DNA from: Fulvivirga kasyanovii
GTDB lineage: Bacteria; Bacteroidota; Bacteroidia; Cytophagales; Cyclobacteriaceae
NCBI RefSeq assembly: GCF_009711405.1
Contig: NZ_SMLW01000667.1
Location: 1 to 34,179, forward strand
Reading direction: 5' to 3'
DNA length: 34,179 bases
Shown here: piece after piece, positions 7,285 to 14,685 of the stretch
How positions within the stretch are numbered: position 1 is the first letter of the stretch
Layout: every line of letters begins with the position of its first letter
Translations under genes and position numbers: made by a program
The notes under the pieces: model-generated
What the model was told of the DNA's origin: nothing
Database searches by the model: none
The model's input: the letters and a program-made list of their open reading frames with translations, nothing else

Positions 7285-9597
7285 TTATTTCTTTTTTCTG
7301 CCTCCTTTTTTGGCAGGTGTTTTCTCCGCAAGCTCTATGCACTCCTCCAGTGTAAGTTCTTTAGGTTCTTTACCTTTCGGAATCTTCACATTCTTTTTAC
7401 CAAACTTAATGTATGGACCATACCTTCCGTTAAGCACCTGAACATCAGGATTCTCATCAAACGATTTGATGAACTTGTTGGCATCTGCCTCACGCTTTTG
7501 CTGGATGAGTTCGATAGCCCTGTCGGCCTCTATACTGTAAGGGTCATCATCTTTCGGGATGGATACGAACTTGCCGTCATGCCTGATGTAAGGCCCAAAC
7601 CTTCCTATGGCAGCCTGCATGGGTTTGCCTTCAAACTCACCTACTTCTCTTGGTAGCTTGAACAGTTCGAGGGCATCTTCCAAAGTAATACTTTCAATAA
7701 ACTGACCTTTTCTCAAGCTGGCGTATTGAGGCTTCTCATCCTCTTCATCCCCTCCTATCTGGGCTATTGGACCGAATTTACCCAACCTGGCAATTACTTT
7801 TTTGCCGGATTTAGGATCGATACCTAACTCCTTTGACTTGGGTACGGAAGAACGCTCAATATTTTCGGTGTTTTCTACTTTGGAGTGGAATTCAGAATAG
7901 AATTCGCTGATCATTTTATCCCACTCTTTCAACCCTTGCGCTACTTCATCAAAAAGCTTCTCGACCTCAGCGGTAAAGCTATAGTTGGTCACATTAGGAA
8001 AATGCTCAACAAGGAAATCATTTACCACCATGGCCATGTTTGTAGGAAACAGCTTGTTCTTTTCTGTGCCTACAACTTCTGTCAGCGTCTTTGGGGTAAC
8101 TTTTTTATCCTTAAGTTCCAGTACTGTATATTGTCTCTCGGTACCTTCCCTGCTCTCTTTGATTACATAATTTCTTTTCTGAATGGTCGAAATGGTGGGG
8201 GCATATGTTGATGGTCGTCCGATCCCCATTTCTTCCAGCTTCTTCACCAAACTGGCTTCCGTATATCTTGCCGGAGGCCTGGTAAAGCCCTGACGGGCTT
8301 TCATGGTATCGAGAATAAGCTCCTGCCCCACTTTAAGCGGTGGAAGCATTCCTTTTTGCTCTTCTCCTTCGTCTTCATCATCGGTAGACTCCAGATAAAC
8401 GGAAAGAAAACCTTCAAACTTGACCACCTCTCCGGTTGCAACCAGTTGCTGCGGCACGGTAGAGATGCCAATGGTGGCTGTTGTTTTTTCTATTTGGGCA
8501 TCGGCCATCTGAGAAGCAATTGCCCTTTTCCAGATCAGTTCATACAAACGCTCTCCATTCCTGTCCACTCCGGGGCTGGTAACGGCAAAGTTGGTCGGCC
8601 TGATGGCTTCGTGAGCTTCCTGGGCGCCTGATGATTTGGTTTTATATTTTCTGACTTTAACGAAATTGTCTCCGTAAGCTTTTTTGATCTCACTCACTGC
8701 ACCGTTAACAGCTTCATCCGACAGGTTAACAGAGTCTGTTCTCATATAGGAAATGATACCTGCTTCATAAAGCTTCTGGGCTATGGTCATGGTTTGTGAC
8801 ACGGAGAAGCCGAGTTTTCTACTGGCTTCCTGCTGCAGTGTAGAAGTAGTGAACGGAGGTGCAGGCGACTTTTTGGAGGGCTTCTTTTGCAGGTCTACGA
8901 TGGAGAATTCTGCATCTTTGCATGCCTCCAGAAACTGTATAGCCTCTTCTTCGGTGTCAAATTTTTTCGGCAGCTCGGCGCTTAGCAGCTTTTTACCACC
9001 AAGGTCAAACGTAGCTGTTATTTTATAGGATGAGGCCGGTTCGAATTTCTCAACATCCCTTTCCCTTTCTACTACCAGCCTTACTGCTACAGACTGTACT
9101 CGCCCTGCGGAAAGCCCGGTTTTAATCTTTTTCCAAAGGATAGGTGAAAGCTCAAAACCCACAAGCCTGTCAAGCACACGGCGTGCCTGCTGCGCATTAA
9201 CAAGGTCTATATCAATTCCTCTCGGATTTTTAATCGCATTCTCAATAGCATTTTTGGTGATCTCCCTGAATACGATCCTTCTTGTATTAGTATCGTTAAG
9301 GTTCAGGGCCTCCTTTAAGTGCCACGAAATGGCCTCTCCTTCACGGTCATCGTCACTCGCGAGGTAGATAGTCTCTGCTTCCTTAACCAGTTTTTTCAGT
9401 TCTTTTACCACCTCTTTTTTATCGGCGGTAATTTCGTAAGTAGGTTTAAAGCCATGCTCTTTGTCAATAGCTTTGTCTCCTTTTGGCAGGTCACGAACGT
9501 GACCGTAGCTTGATGTTACTTTGTAATCCTTCCCCAGGTATCCTTCAATTGTTTTGGCCTTTGCAGGAGACTCAACGATGACTAAATTCTTCGGCAT
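7285..9597 (-). CDS. topA: DNA topoisomerase I (type IA)
   Basis: This 770-residue enzyme relaxes negative supercoils through a transient 5'-phosphotyrosine link. The Toprim domain starts the protein (NLVIVESPAKAKTIEGYL, with E9) and holds the acidic metal site SDDDREGEA at 81-89. The catalytic tyrosine is Tyr284 in ISYMRTDSVNLS. The ARRVLDRLVGFELSPILW stretch is the type IA core. Instead of zinc-finger Cys clusters, the C terminus carries repeated topoisomerase C-terminal (Toprim_Crpt) units (KFGPIAQIGG, GRFGPYIRHDGKF, GRYGPYIKFGKK) and a Lys-rich tail, as usual in Bacteroidota. The ATG at 9597 gives the canonical MPKNLVIVES start. It is the first gene of a topA-sirtuin unit and is divergent from the SixA-type gene. 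Confidence 0.98.
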   Translation of the reverse strand: MPKNLVIVESPAKAKTIEGYLGKDYKVTSSYGHVRDLPKGDKAIDKEHGFKPTYEITADKKEVVKELKKLVKEAETIYLASDDDREGEAISWHLKEALNLNDTNTRRIVFREITKNAIENAIKNPRGIDIDLVNAQQARRVLDRLVGFELSPILWKKIKTGLSAGRVQSVAVRLVVERERDVEKFEPASSYKITATFDLGGKKLLSAELPKKFDTEEEAIQFLEACKDAEFSIVDLQKKPSKKSPAPPFTTSTLQQEASRKLGFSVSQTMTIAQKLYEAGIISYMRTDSVNLSDEAVNGAVSEIKKAYGDNFVKVRKYKTKSSGAQEAHEAIRPTNFAVTSPGVDRNGERLYELIWKRAIASQMADAQIEKTTATIGISTVPQQLVATGEVVKFEGFLSVYLESTDDEDEGEEQKGMLPPLKVGQELILDTMKARQGFTRPPARYTEASLVKKLEEMGIGRPSTYAPTISTIQKRNYVIKESREGTERQYTVLELKDKKVTPKTLTEVVGTEKNKLFPTNMAMVVNDFLVEHFPNVTNYSFTAEVEKLFDEVAQGLKEWDKMISEFYSEFHSKVENTENIERSSVPKSKELGIDPKSGKKVIARLGKFGPIAQIGGDEEDEKPQYASLRKGQFIESITLEDALELFKLPREVGEFEGKPMQAAIGRFGPYIRHDGKFVSIPKDDDPYSIEADRAIELIQQKREADANKFIKSFDENPDVQVLNGRYGPYIKFGKKNVKIPKGKEPKELTLEECIELAEKTPAKKGGRKKK

Positions 9598-9730
9598 ATG
9601 TTAAATTTCAACTGTTTTGAGAATTTCAAAGATCACTAAAATTTTTAAAAATAAAATTTTTGATCTAATTAAATAATTAGTGAGACATTTGTTAGGTAGG
9701 CAAATTAACAACTCTTATTTTAGAAAAGTT

Positions 9731-10231
9731 ATGACTAAAACTTTATTTCTTGCACGCCATGCAAAGGCCTCTGACAAGCAACCCGGGCAGAATGACACAG
9801 ACCGGGAGCTGAATTCCATCGGGCTTCAAAACTCCACCCGGATGGGCATTAACTTCAGCAACAAAGGTATACAATTCGATATTATTGTCAGCAGCCCGGC
9901 CGTCAGGGCACAGGCTACCGCATCCCTCATTGCAGAGCAACTCAAGTACGACACATCTAAAATACATCTAAATCCTGAAATATACGAGGCCTCAACCCGC
10001 ACACTTCTGCAGGTGATCAATCAGCTCAAGGATGAGTGGAATACCGTACTACTGGTAGGCCATAACCCTGCCATCAGCTATCTGGCTGAGTACCTGACCA
10101 AATCAGAAATAGGTGACATGACCACATGTGGTGTGGTAAGTATAGAATTCGAGCTTGATCAATGGAATATGATCTCCGAAGGCACCGGAAAAATGGTCAG
10201 TTATGAGTATCCTGATTTGCTCAATTTTTAA
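9731..10231 (+). CDS. SixA-type phosphohistidine phosphatase (histidine phosphatase family)
   Basis: The protein begins MTKTLFLARHAKASDKQPGQ, where Arg9-His10 is the RHG-type phosphoacceptor motif of the histidine phosphatase superfamily in its SixA form (RHAKAS). The second catalytic His is in LLVGHNPAISYLAEYL. SixA-like proteins remove phosphate from phosphohistidine in signalling or phosphotransfer proteins, although the partner in this organism is unknown. A longer frame starting at 9680 adds 17 residues unlike the family, so the ATG at 9731 is preferred, giving 166 residues, close to SixA's length. It is cytosolic, divergent from topA, and followed 32 bp later by the ureohydrolase gene on the same strand, with which it may be cotranscribed. 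Confidence 0.9.
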   Translation: MTKTLFLARHAKASDKQPGQNDTDRELNSIGLQNSTRMGINFSNKGIQFDIIVSSPAVRAQATASLIAEQLKYDTSKIHLNPEIYEASTRTLLQVINQLKDEWNTVLLVGHNPAISYLAEYLTKSEIGDMTTCGVVSIEFELDQWNMISEGTGKMVSYEYPDLLNF

Positions 10232-10263
10232 TTAATTTCGTCCCCCAATTTCGATAGAAAACT

Positions 10264-11331
10264 ATGACGGAGAAAGAAGAGATAATTTCCAAGTTCGACC
10301 CCAATGCACCCGGCACCTCGGGAAACTTGTTCGGACTGCCTTTTAATAACGATACTGCTGAGCTGATCATCATACCCGTGCCCTGGGAGGTTACGGTATC
10401 TTACACCGCCGGTACCGCCGACGGCCCCGAAGCCATACTTGAAGCCTCTGCCCAGGTGGACCTTTTTGTAAAAGATATACCCGACGCCTGGAAACTGGGC
10501 ATCAGCATGCTCCCGATTTCACCAGGATTCAAAAGAGAAAATGAAAAGTATCGTGACCTGGCTGCCAGGTACATTCAGTGGCTGGAGGAAAACGATGAGG
10601 ACTGGATTTCGGACGAGCTAAAAGTCATACCTTCAACAGTTAATGAAATTTGCGAGAAACTAAATATATACGTTAAGTCACAGGCCTTAAAGCAACTCGA
10701 ACAAGGAAAAATGGTAGGCCTGCTTGGTGGCGACCACAGCACTCCGCTTGGTTTGATGTCTGCCCTGAGTGAGAAATACGACAACTTTGGAATATTGCAG
10801 ATAGACGCACACGCCGACCTGAGGAAAGCTTATGAAGACTTCACCTATTCGCATGCCTCTATTATGTACAATGCCATGGAGATCCAGCAGATAACCAAGC
10901 TGGTACAGGTAGGCATCCGCGATTTTTGTGAAGAAGAAGCAGAATATATTAAAGCATCCAATGGCCGGGTGGTAACTTTTTATGATGAAGACCTGAAATC
11001 TGCCTTGCTGGAGGGTTATACCTGGGAAAATATTTGCAAAAACATCATCACCCACCTGCCCGAGCAAGTGTATATCAGTTTTGATATTGATGGCCTTGAT
11101 CCCAAGCTCTGCCCTAACACCGGGACACCCGTCCCCGGAGGTTTAGAATACCACCAGGTTATGTACCTGTTCAAACAGGTGGTAAAATCCGGCCGCAAAA
11201 TCATTGGTTTTGACCTCAATGAGGTATCTCCCGGTGAAGATGAATGGGATGCGAATGTCGGAGCAAGGATACTTTACCAGATGAGTAACCTCATGGCTGT
11301 GTCGCAAGGTAGGTTGAATATGGTGGTATGA
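10264..11331 (+). CDS. Ureohydrolase family enzyme (agmatinase-like)
   Basis: The 355-residue sequence carries the full manganese-binding signature of arginase/agmatinase/formimidoylglutamase enzymes: GLLGGDHSTPLGLM (His ligand), LQIDAHADLRKAY (Asp-His-Asp) and YISFDIDGLDPKLCPNTGTP (two Asp). These enzymes hydrolyse a guanidino group, releasing urea, or formamide in the formimidoylglutamase case. An N-terminal extension of about 50 residues before IIIPVPWEVTVSYTAGT and an insertion around ARYIQWLEENDEDW are features I associate with the Bacteroidota agmatinase-like group, but substrate cannot be settled from motifs. No arginine decarboxylase or histidine-degradation gene lies in the window to decide. 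It is cytosolic; the start ATG is the first in the frame after the SixA-type gene. Confidence 0.92.
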   Translation: MTEKEEIISKFDPNAPGTSGNLFGLPFNNDTAELIIIPVPWEVTVSYTAGTADGPEAILEASAQVDLFVKDIPDAWKLGISMLPISPGFKRENEKYRDLAARYIQWLEENDEDWISDELKVIPSTVNEICEKLNIYVKSQALKQLEQGKMVGLLGGDHSTPLGLMSALSEKYDNFGILQIDAHADLRKAYEDFTYSHASIMYNAMEIQQITKLVQVGIRDFCEEEAEYIKASNGRVVTFYDEDLKSALLEGYTWENICKNIITHLPEQVYISFDIDGLDPKLCPNTGTPVPGGLEYHQVMYLFKQVVKSGRKIIGFDLNEVSPGEDEWDANVGARILYQMSNLMAVSQGRLNMVV

Positions 11332-11350
11332 GATAACTCCCCTTAAATTT

Positions 11351-11407
11351 AGCCTCCCGGAGGTTGAATGGTCATCATTCAGGCACCCCCAATTTATCAT
11401 TGTGGGT
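11351..11407. repeat. Hairpin cluster upstream of the IS200-like transposase
   Basis: Three palindromes lie between the ureohydrolase and transposase genes: CCTCC-C-GGAGG at 11353-11363, TGAATG-GTCAT-CATTCA at 11365-11381, and a CCCCAAT...ATTGTGGG arrangement at 11387-11406. The third is almost the same as the CCCCAAT-TTC-ATTGGGG hairpin that follows the transposase, so these are likely the left-end recognition structures of the element. They could also serve as a terminator for the ureohydrolase gene. Confidence 0.6.
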
Positions 11408-11438
11408 TATTTATTTTTCCTGAAAACCAAAATTCTTA

Positions 11439-11885
11439 ATGAGTACATATACACAAATACTGTATCAAATTGTATTTAGCACGAAAAACAGGGACAAGGT
11501 ACTGATAAAGAGTGGCCGTGAAACTTTGTACAAATATATCTGGGGAATCCTCAAAAACAACAAGTGTCACCTTTATCGTTTAAATGGTGTTGAAGATCAC
11601 ATTCATATGGTTATACATCTGCACCCAACAGTTGCTTTATCTACTCTTGTTAAAGATATCAAGGTCGCTTCTACTATTTATTGTAAAAGTGAAAATTTAT
11701 TCCCTGGGTTTCAGGGGTGGCAAGAGGGGTATGGGGCTTTCACTTATGCATTTAAGGAAAAGGGCAGATTGGTTGAATATGTGAAAAATCAGGAGATACA
11801 CCACAAACAGGTTTCATTCAAAGATGAATATAGAAATCTTTTGAATGAGCACGGAGTTCAGTTCGAAGAGAAGTACCTGCTGTGA
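11439..11885 (+). mobile_element. IS200/REP-associated tyrosine (Y1 HUH) transposase
   Basis: This intact 148-residue protein is a single-domain Y1 transposase. The HUH metal site is His54-x-His56 in GVEDHIHMVIHLHP, and the nucleophile is probably Tyr114 in LVEYVKNQEIHHK, followed by the helix that usually completes the site. Relatives cut and rejoin single-stranded DNA at hairpins: IS200/IS605 TnpA at the insertion-sequence ends, or RAYTs at REP palindromes. The start MSTYTQILYQIVFSTKNR and the end EHGVQFEEKYLL are highly typical of a widespread Bacteroidota group. No TnpB or serine recombinase is present. Hairpins on both sides share the motif CCCAATTT...CATTG, fitting either an IS200-like element or a RAYT with its REP sequences; sequence alone does not decide. 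Confidence 0.93.
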
Positions 11886-11893
11886 GTATTATT

Positions 11894-11952
11894 CAACCCC
11901 TACGGGGTTGTGATTACCATTATTTTACTCCCTCCCCAATTTCATTGGGGGC
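11894..11952. repeat. Two perfect REP-like hairpins just after the transposase
   Basis: CAACCCC-TAC-GGGGTTG occupies 11894-11910 and CCCCAAT-TTC-ATTGGGG occupies 11934-11950, both perfect 7-bp stems with 3-base loops, starting 9 bp after the transposase stop codon. The second also begins the tandem-repeat block. Their position suggests right-end recognition hairpins for the transposase. Confidence 0.7.
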
Positions 11953-12350
11953 TATTAATATTTAAGCCTTTTAGGCTTTAAGACTTGAGAGTTATAGGAG
12001 TGTTGAATATCTCAAATGCAATTCAGACCTATTCAACACTCTTGGCTGAGTAGATTACTTAACCGCTCCAGAGCTGGTCATTTAACGCCTATTTTTTATC
12101 CCAATTTCATTGTGGGTATTCATATCCAGGCCTTTTAGGCTTTACGGCATGAGGGTTATAGGAGTTTTGAATATCTCAAAAAGAAATTCAGACCTATTCA
12201 ACACTCTTGGCTGAGTAGATTACTTAACCGCTCCAGAGCTGGTCATTTAACGCCTATTTTTTATCCCAATTTCATTGCGGCTATTCATATCCAGGCCTTT
12301 TAGGTTTTCCTGCATGAGGAGTTTGGGAGTTTTGAACATCTGCAAGAAAA
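11935..12350. repeat. 165-bp tandem repeat: two full units and a decayed third
   Basis: Unit A runs 11935-12099, unit B 12100-12264, and a partial unit C starts at 12265 and fades near 12350. Each starts with CCCAATTTCATTG. The last two thirds of A (from 12021) and of B (from 12186), through the start of the next unit, are identical over about 90 bp, which points to recent duplication; the first third differs by substitutions and two single-base indels. Each unit contains AAGCC-TTTTA-GGCTT or a near copy, and a long inverted repeat; in unit A, GAGTGTTGAATA at 11998-12009 pairs perfectly with TATTCAACACTC at 12030-12041, while in unit B one base breaks the stem. No open frame spans it. Confidence 0.9.
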
Positions 12351-12450
12351 TATACTTCCTTCACTATTAATACCTTAGCAGGGTGGTAATGACTGGAAGC
12401 CTTCACATTTATCTTCAACATACTTGATGAGATGATCATCATACGTGCAT

Positions 12451-12534
12451 ATCCCGAAGGGATTAAATTTTTTAATAGCCCGGTATGAAATGCCGGGGTG
12501 TATTACCTCCATCCCACGCAACCCTGGAAGGGTT
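12451..12534. repeat. Cluster of three REP-like hairpins
   Basis: ATCCC-GAA-GGGAT lies at 12451-12463, CCCGGTAT-GAA-ATGCCGGG (one G-T pair) at 12479-12497, and AACCCT-GGA-AGGGTT at 12520-12534. Between the first two, ATTAAA-TTT-TTTAAT at 12462-12476 is also a palindrome, so alternative foldings exist. The stretch 12351-12450 and 12535-12607 shows no gene or further repeat. Confidence 0.75.
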
Positions 12535-12607
12535 AAATAATTTTGTGCACCTTGAAGTATCTTCCTGCTCTCATTAGTTTAGTAATGATGAACAGAAAAC
12601 CACAACA

Positions 12608-14575
12608 TTACGGCTTAAAACCTATCACTAAAATATCATCCGTCTGTTCATTGTCGTTTTTCCAGTCTTTGATAGTTTGGTTTAGCTTTTGTCTCTGGTC
12701 TGCGATAGTTAGTCCCTGGATTTCGTGTAACAATTGTTTGAAGCGGCCTACCATGAACTTTTTGCCTTTCTCTCCGCCGAACTGGTCTGCATACCCGTCT
12801 GAGGTGAGGTAAAAGGTTTCATCACCTTTAAGGTCAACGGTATGGTTTTCGAAAAGCATTTCATCAGGTGCTGCCTTTTCTCCTATGGTACGCTTGGTGC
12901 CTTTGATCTCCTTAAACTCGCCATGCTGGAAATAATATAACGGGCGGTTGGCTCCTGCAAATACCACTTGCTTTGAGGCATGGTCAATCTTGCACAGGGC
13001 TACATCCATACCATGATCCGTCTCCGACTTTTCCCTTTGTTTCAGGGCATTGCGCACCTGCTGATTGAGCTGCATGAGTATTTGGCCGGGCTCATAAATT
13101 TTATCCCGGTTGATGATCTGCTCCAGCGATGACATCCCTATCACAGTCATAAATGCACCCGCAACACCATGGCCGGTACAGTCAACAGCCGCAACAATAT
13201 CCACATCACCCATGTCAGCATACCAGAAGAAATCACCACTCACAATATCCTTCGGCTTGTATAAAATAAACGACCGCTCCACCTTGTCCGGCGATACCTG
13301 AAATTGCAAAAGGGAACGTTGCACACTTTTGGCATAATCTATACTTTCGGTGATATTCTGGTTCTTTTCCTCAATTACAAGCTTCTGATGCTCCAGTTTG
13401 TTGTTCTGTTTTTCCAGAAGCCGCTTATTTCTCCTTATCTGTTTGTATTTATTCAATATAACTAAGGTAAGCCCCACCCCTATCACAAGGATGACGATGC
13501 CAGACGTAATGATGATCTTGTCATTACTAATCCTGAGTTGCTGAAGCTGGCTCTCCATCTGAAGCGACTTGATCTGGTTCTCTTTCTTTTCCAGCTCATA
13601 GGCACTTTCCAGCTCGGCTATGCGCTGGCTGCTCTCCTGATCATACAGGCTGTCCTTAGCCTGGTTGTGAAACCGCAGGAAGCTATACGCCAGGAACATA
13701 TCACCCTTCGAGAAATAAGTTTCTGCTATGGATTGGTAAATGATCGCCAGCAACCGCTTATTGTCGGTTTCCTGTACTATGGACAGTGCCTCATCAAATA
13801 TTTCCAGGGCCTTATCATAACGTTGTAAGGCCTTTTCAACCATACCTATATTATGCAGGGCATTGGCCTGACCGTTGAGGTCGTTGTTAAACCTCTCCAT
13901 GTCCAGGGAACTCTCGTAGTACGCCCGTGCATCATCGTATTTCCCTTGGTTATAGTAAATGTTGCCTATGTTATTGAAAGGCACAAAAGCCTTGGAATTA
14001 TCTTCTATTTCGCCATAAATCGCCAGCGAACGCAGGTAGTATTCCAATGCCTCATCATAATATCCCTGCGCTTCAAATACGTTTCCGATATTGTTTAATG
14101 AACCTACAATCCTCAATTTGTGCCCAATACTTTCAAACTGATCATTGGCTTTATAGAAATATTGCAGAGCCTTATCATATTCTCTTTTGAGTGAATATAT
14201 CGTTCCGATGTTGCTGTAGGTATAGGCCAGTGCATCTACAAATTTGTTTTCTTCCTGTATCCGGAGGGCGCGAATGTAATTTTCCAGGGCCTTATCCAGG
14301 TCACCCCTGTTTTTGTATACTACTCCTATGTTGTTGTAAGAAGATGACATACCGCTGGCATCCTTTATTTCCTCGGCCAGCGTCAGTGCCTCCGTGGTAT
14401 AATCCAGGGCTTTGGCTGCATCATTATTTACGTATTGTTTATACAGCTCATTCAGCAAGATGATTCTCTGTTTCCCCGAAGCCGATGCCAGTGAATTTTC
14501 CAGACTATCAATTGTCGTAACAGGGACAGGAGCTTGAATAAAGAGGGAAAAAATAGCTGAAAAAATAATTGTCAT
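12608..14575 (-). CDS. TPR sensor protein with transmembrane segment and SpoIIE-type PP2C phosphatase
   Basis: The domain order in 655 residues is: a short hydrophobic N terminus (1-18) likely acting as signal peptide; about six to seven TPR hairpins from residue 35 to 300 (repeated YNNIGVVYKNRGDLDKALENY-type units); a coiled coil (315-350); one membrane helix (about 354-375); a cytoplasmic coiled coil (380-420); and a SpoIIE/RsbU-type phosphatase domain (435-655). Metal-binding aspartates are visible in IVSGDFFWYADM (D448), AAVDCTGHGVAGA (D465) and TSDGYADQFGG. Such proteins sense through periplasmic TPRs and dephosphorylate a cytoplasmic serine/threonine phosphoprotein, often an anti-sigma antagonist. 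No such partner is encoded here. It is divergent from the symporter gene. Confidence 0.95.
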   Translation of the reverse strand: MTIIFSAIFSLFIQAPVPVTTIDSLENSLASASGKQRIILLNELYKQYVNNDAAKALDYTTEALTLAEEIKDASGMSSSYNNIGVVYKNRGDLDKALENYIRALRIQEENKFVDALAYTYSNIGTIYSLKREYDKALQYFYKANDQFESIGHKLRIVGSLNNIGNVFEAQGYYDEALEYYLRSLAIYGEIEDNSKAFVPFNNIGNIYYNQGKYDDARAYYESSLDMERFNNDLNGQANALHNIGMVEKALQRYDKALEIFDEALSIVQETDNKRLLAIIYQSIAETYFSKGDMFLAYSFLRFHNQAKDSLYDQESSQRIAELESAYELEKKENQIKSLQMESQLQQLRISNDKIIITSGIVILVIGVGLTLVILNKYKQIRRNKRLLEKQNNKLEHQKLVIEEKNQNITESIDYAKSVQRSLLQFQVSPDKVERSFILYKPKDIVSGDFFWYADMGDVDIVAAVDCTGHGVAGAFMTVIGMSSLEQIINRDKIYEPGQILMQLNQQVRNALKQREKSETDHGMDVALCKIDHASKQVVFAGANRPLYYFQHGEFKEIKGTKRTIGEKAAPDEMLFENHTVDLKGDETFYLTSDGYADQFGGEKGKKFMVGRFKQLLHEIQGLTIADQRQKLNQTIKDWKNDNEQTDDILVIGFKP

Positions 14576-14685
14576 TTAGCTGAGCATTTAATTAGCTACA
14601 AATCAGAAGTTAGCAAATATGTAAATAATTTCATCGACGAGCGTTAATAATTTATATCTTAGCGCTTTTACCAAACAGAAAGCCT

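Noticed and set aside
7281-7331. Sirtuin start upstream inside topA
   Set aside because: It would add 17 basic residues overlapping the topA 3' end, whereas MMKVVVLTGAGIS is the normal family start.
9598-9730. Promoter pairs in the AT-rich topA/SixA divergent region
   Set aside because: TTTG at 9688 and TATTTTAG at 9716 are too far apart for the usual layout, and the duplicated TAAAATTTTT text gives many chance matches.
11935-12350. Tandem repeats as a CRISPR array
   Set aside because: The period is 165 bp with no short repeats separated by unique spacers, and no cas genes are present.
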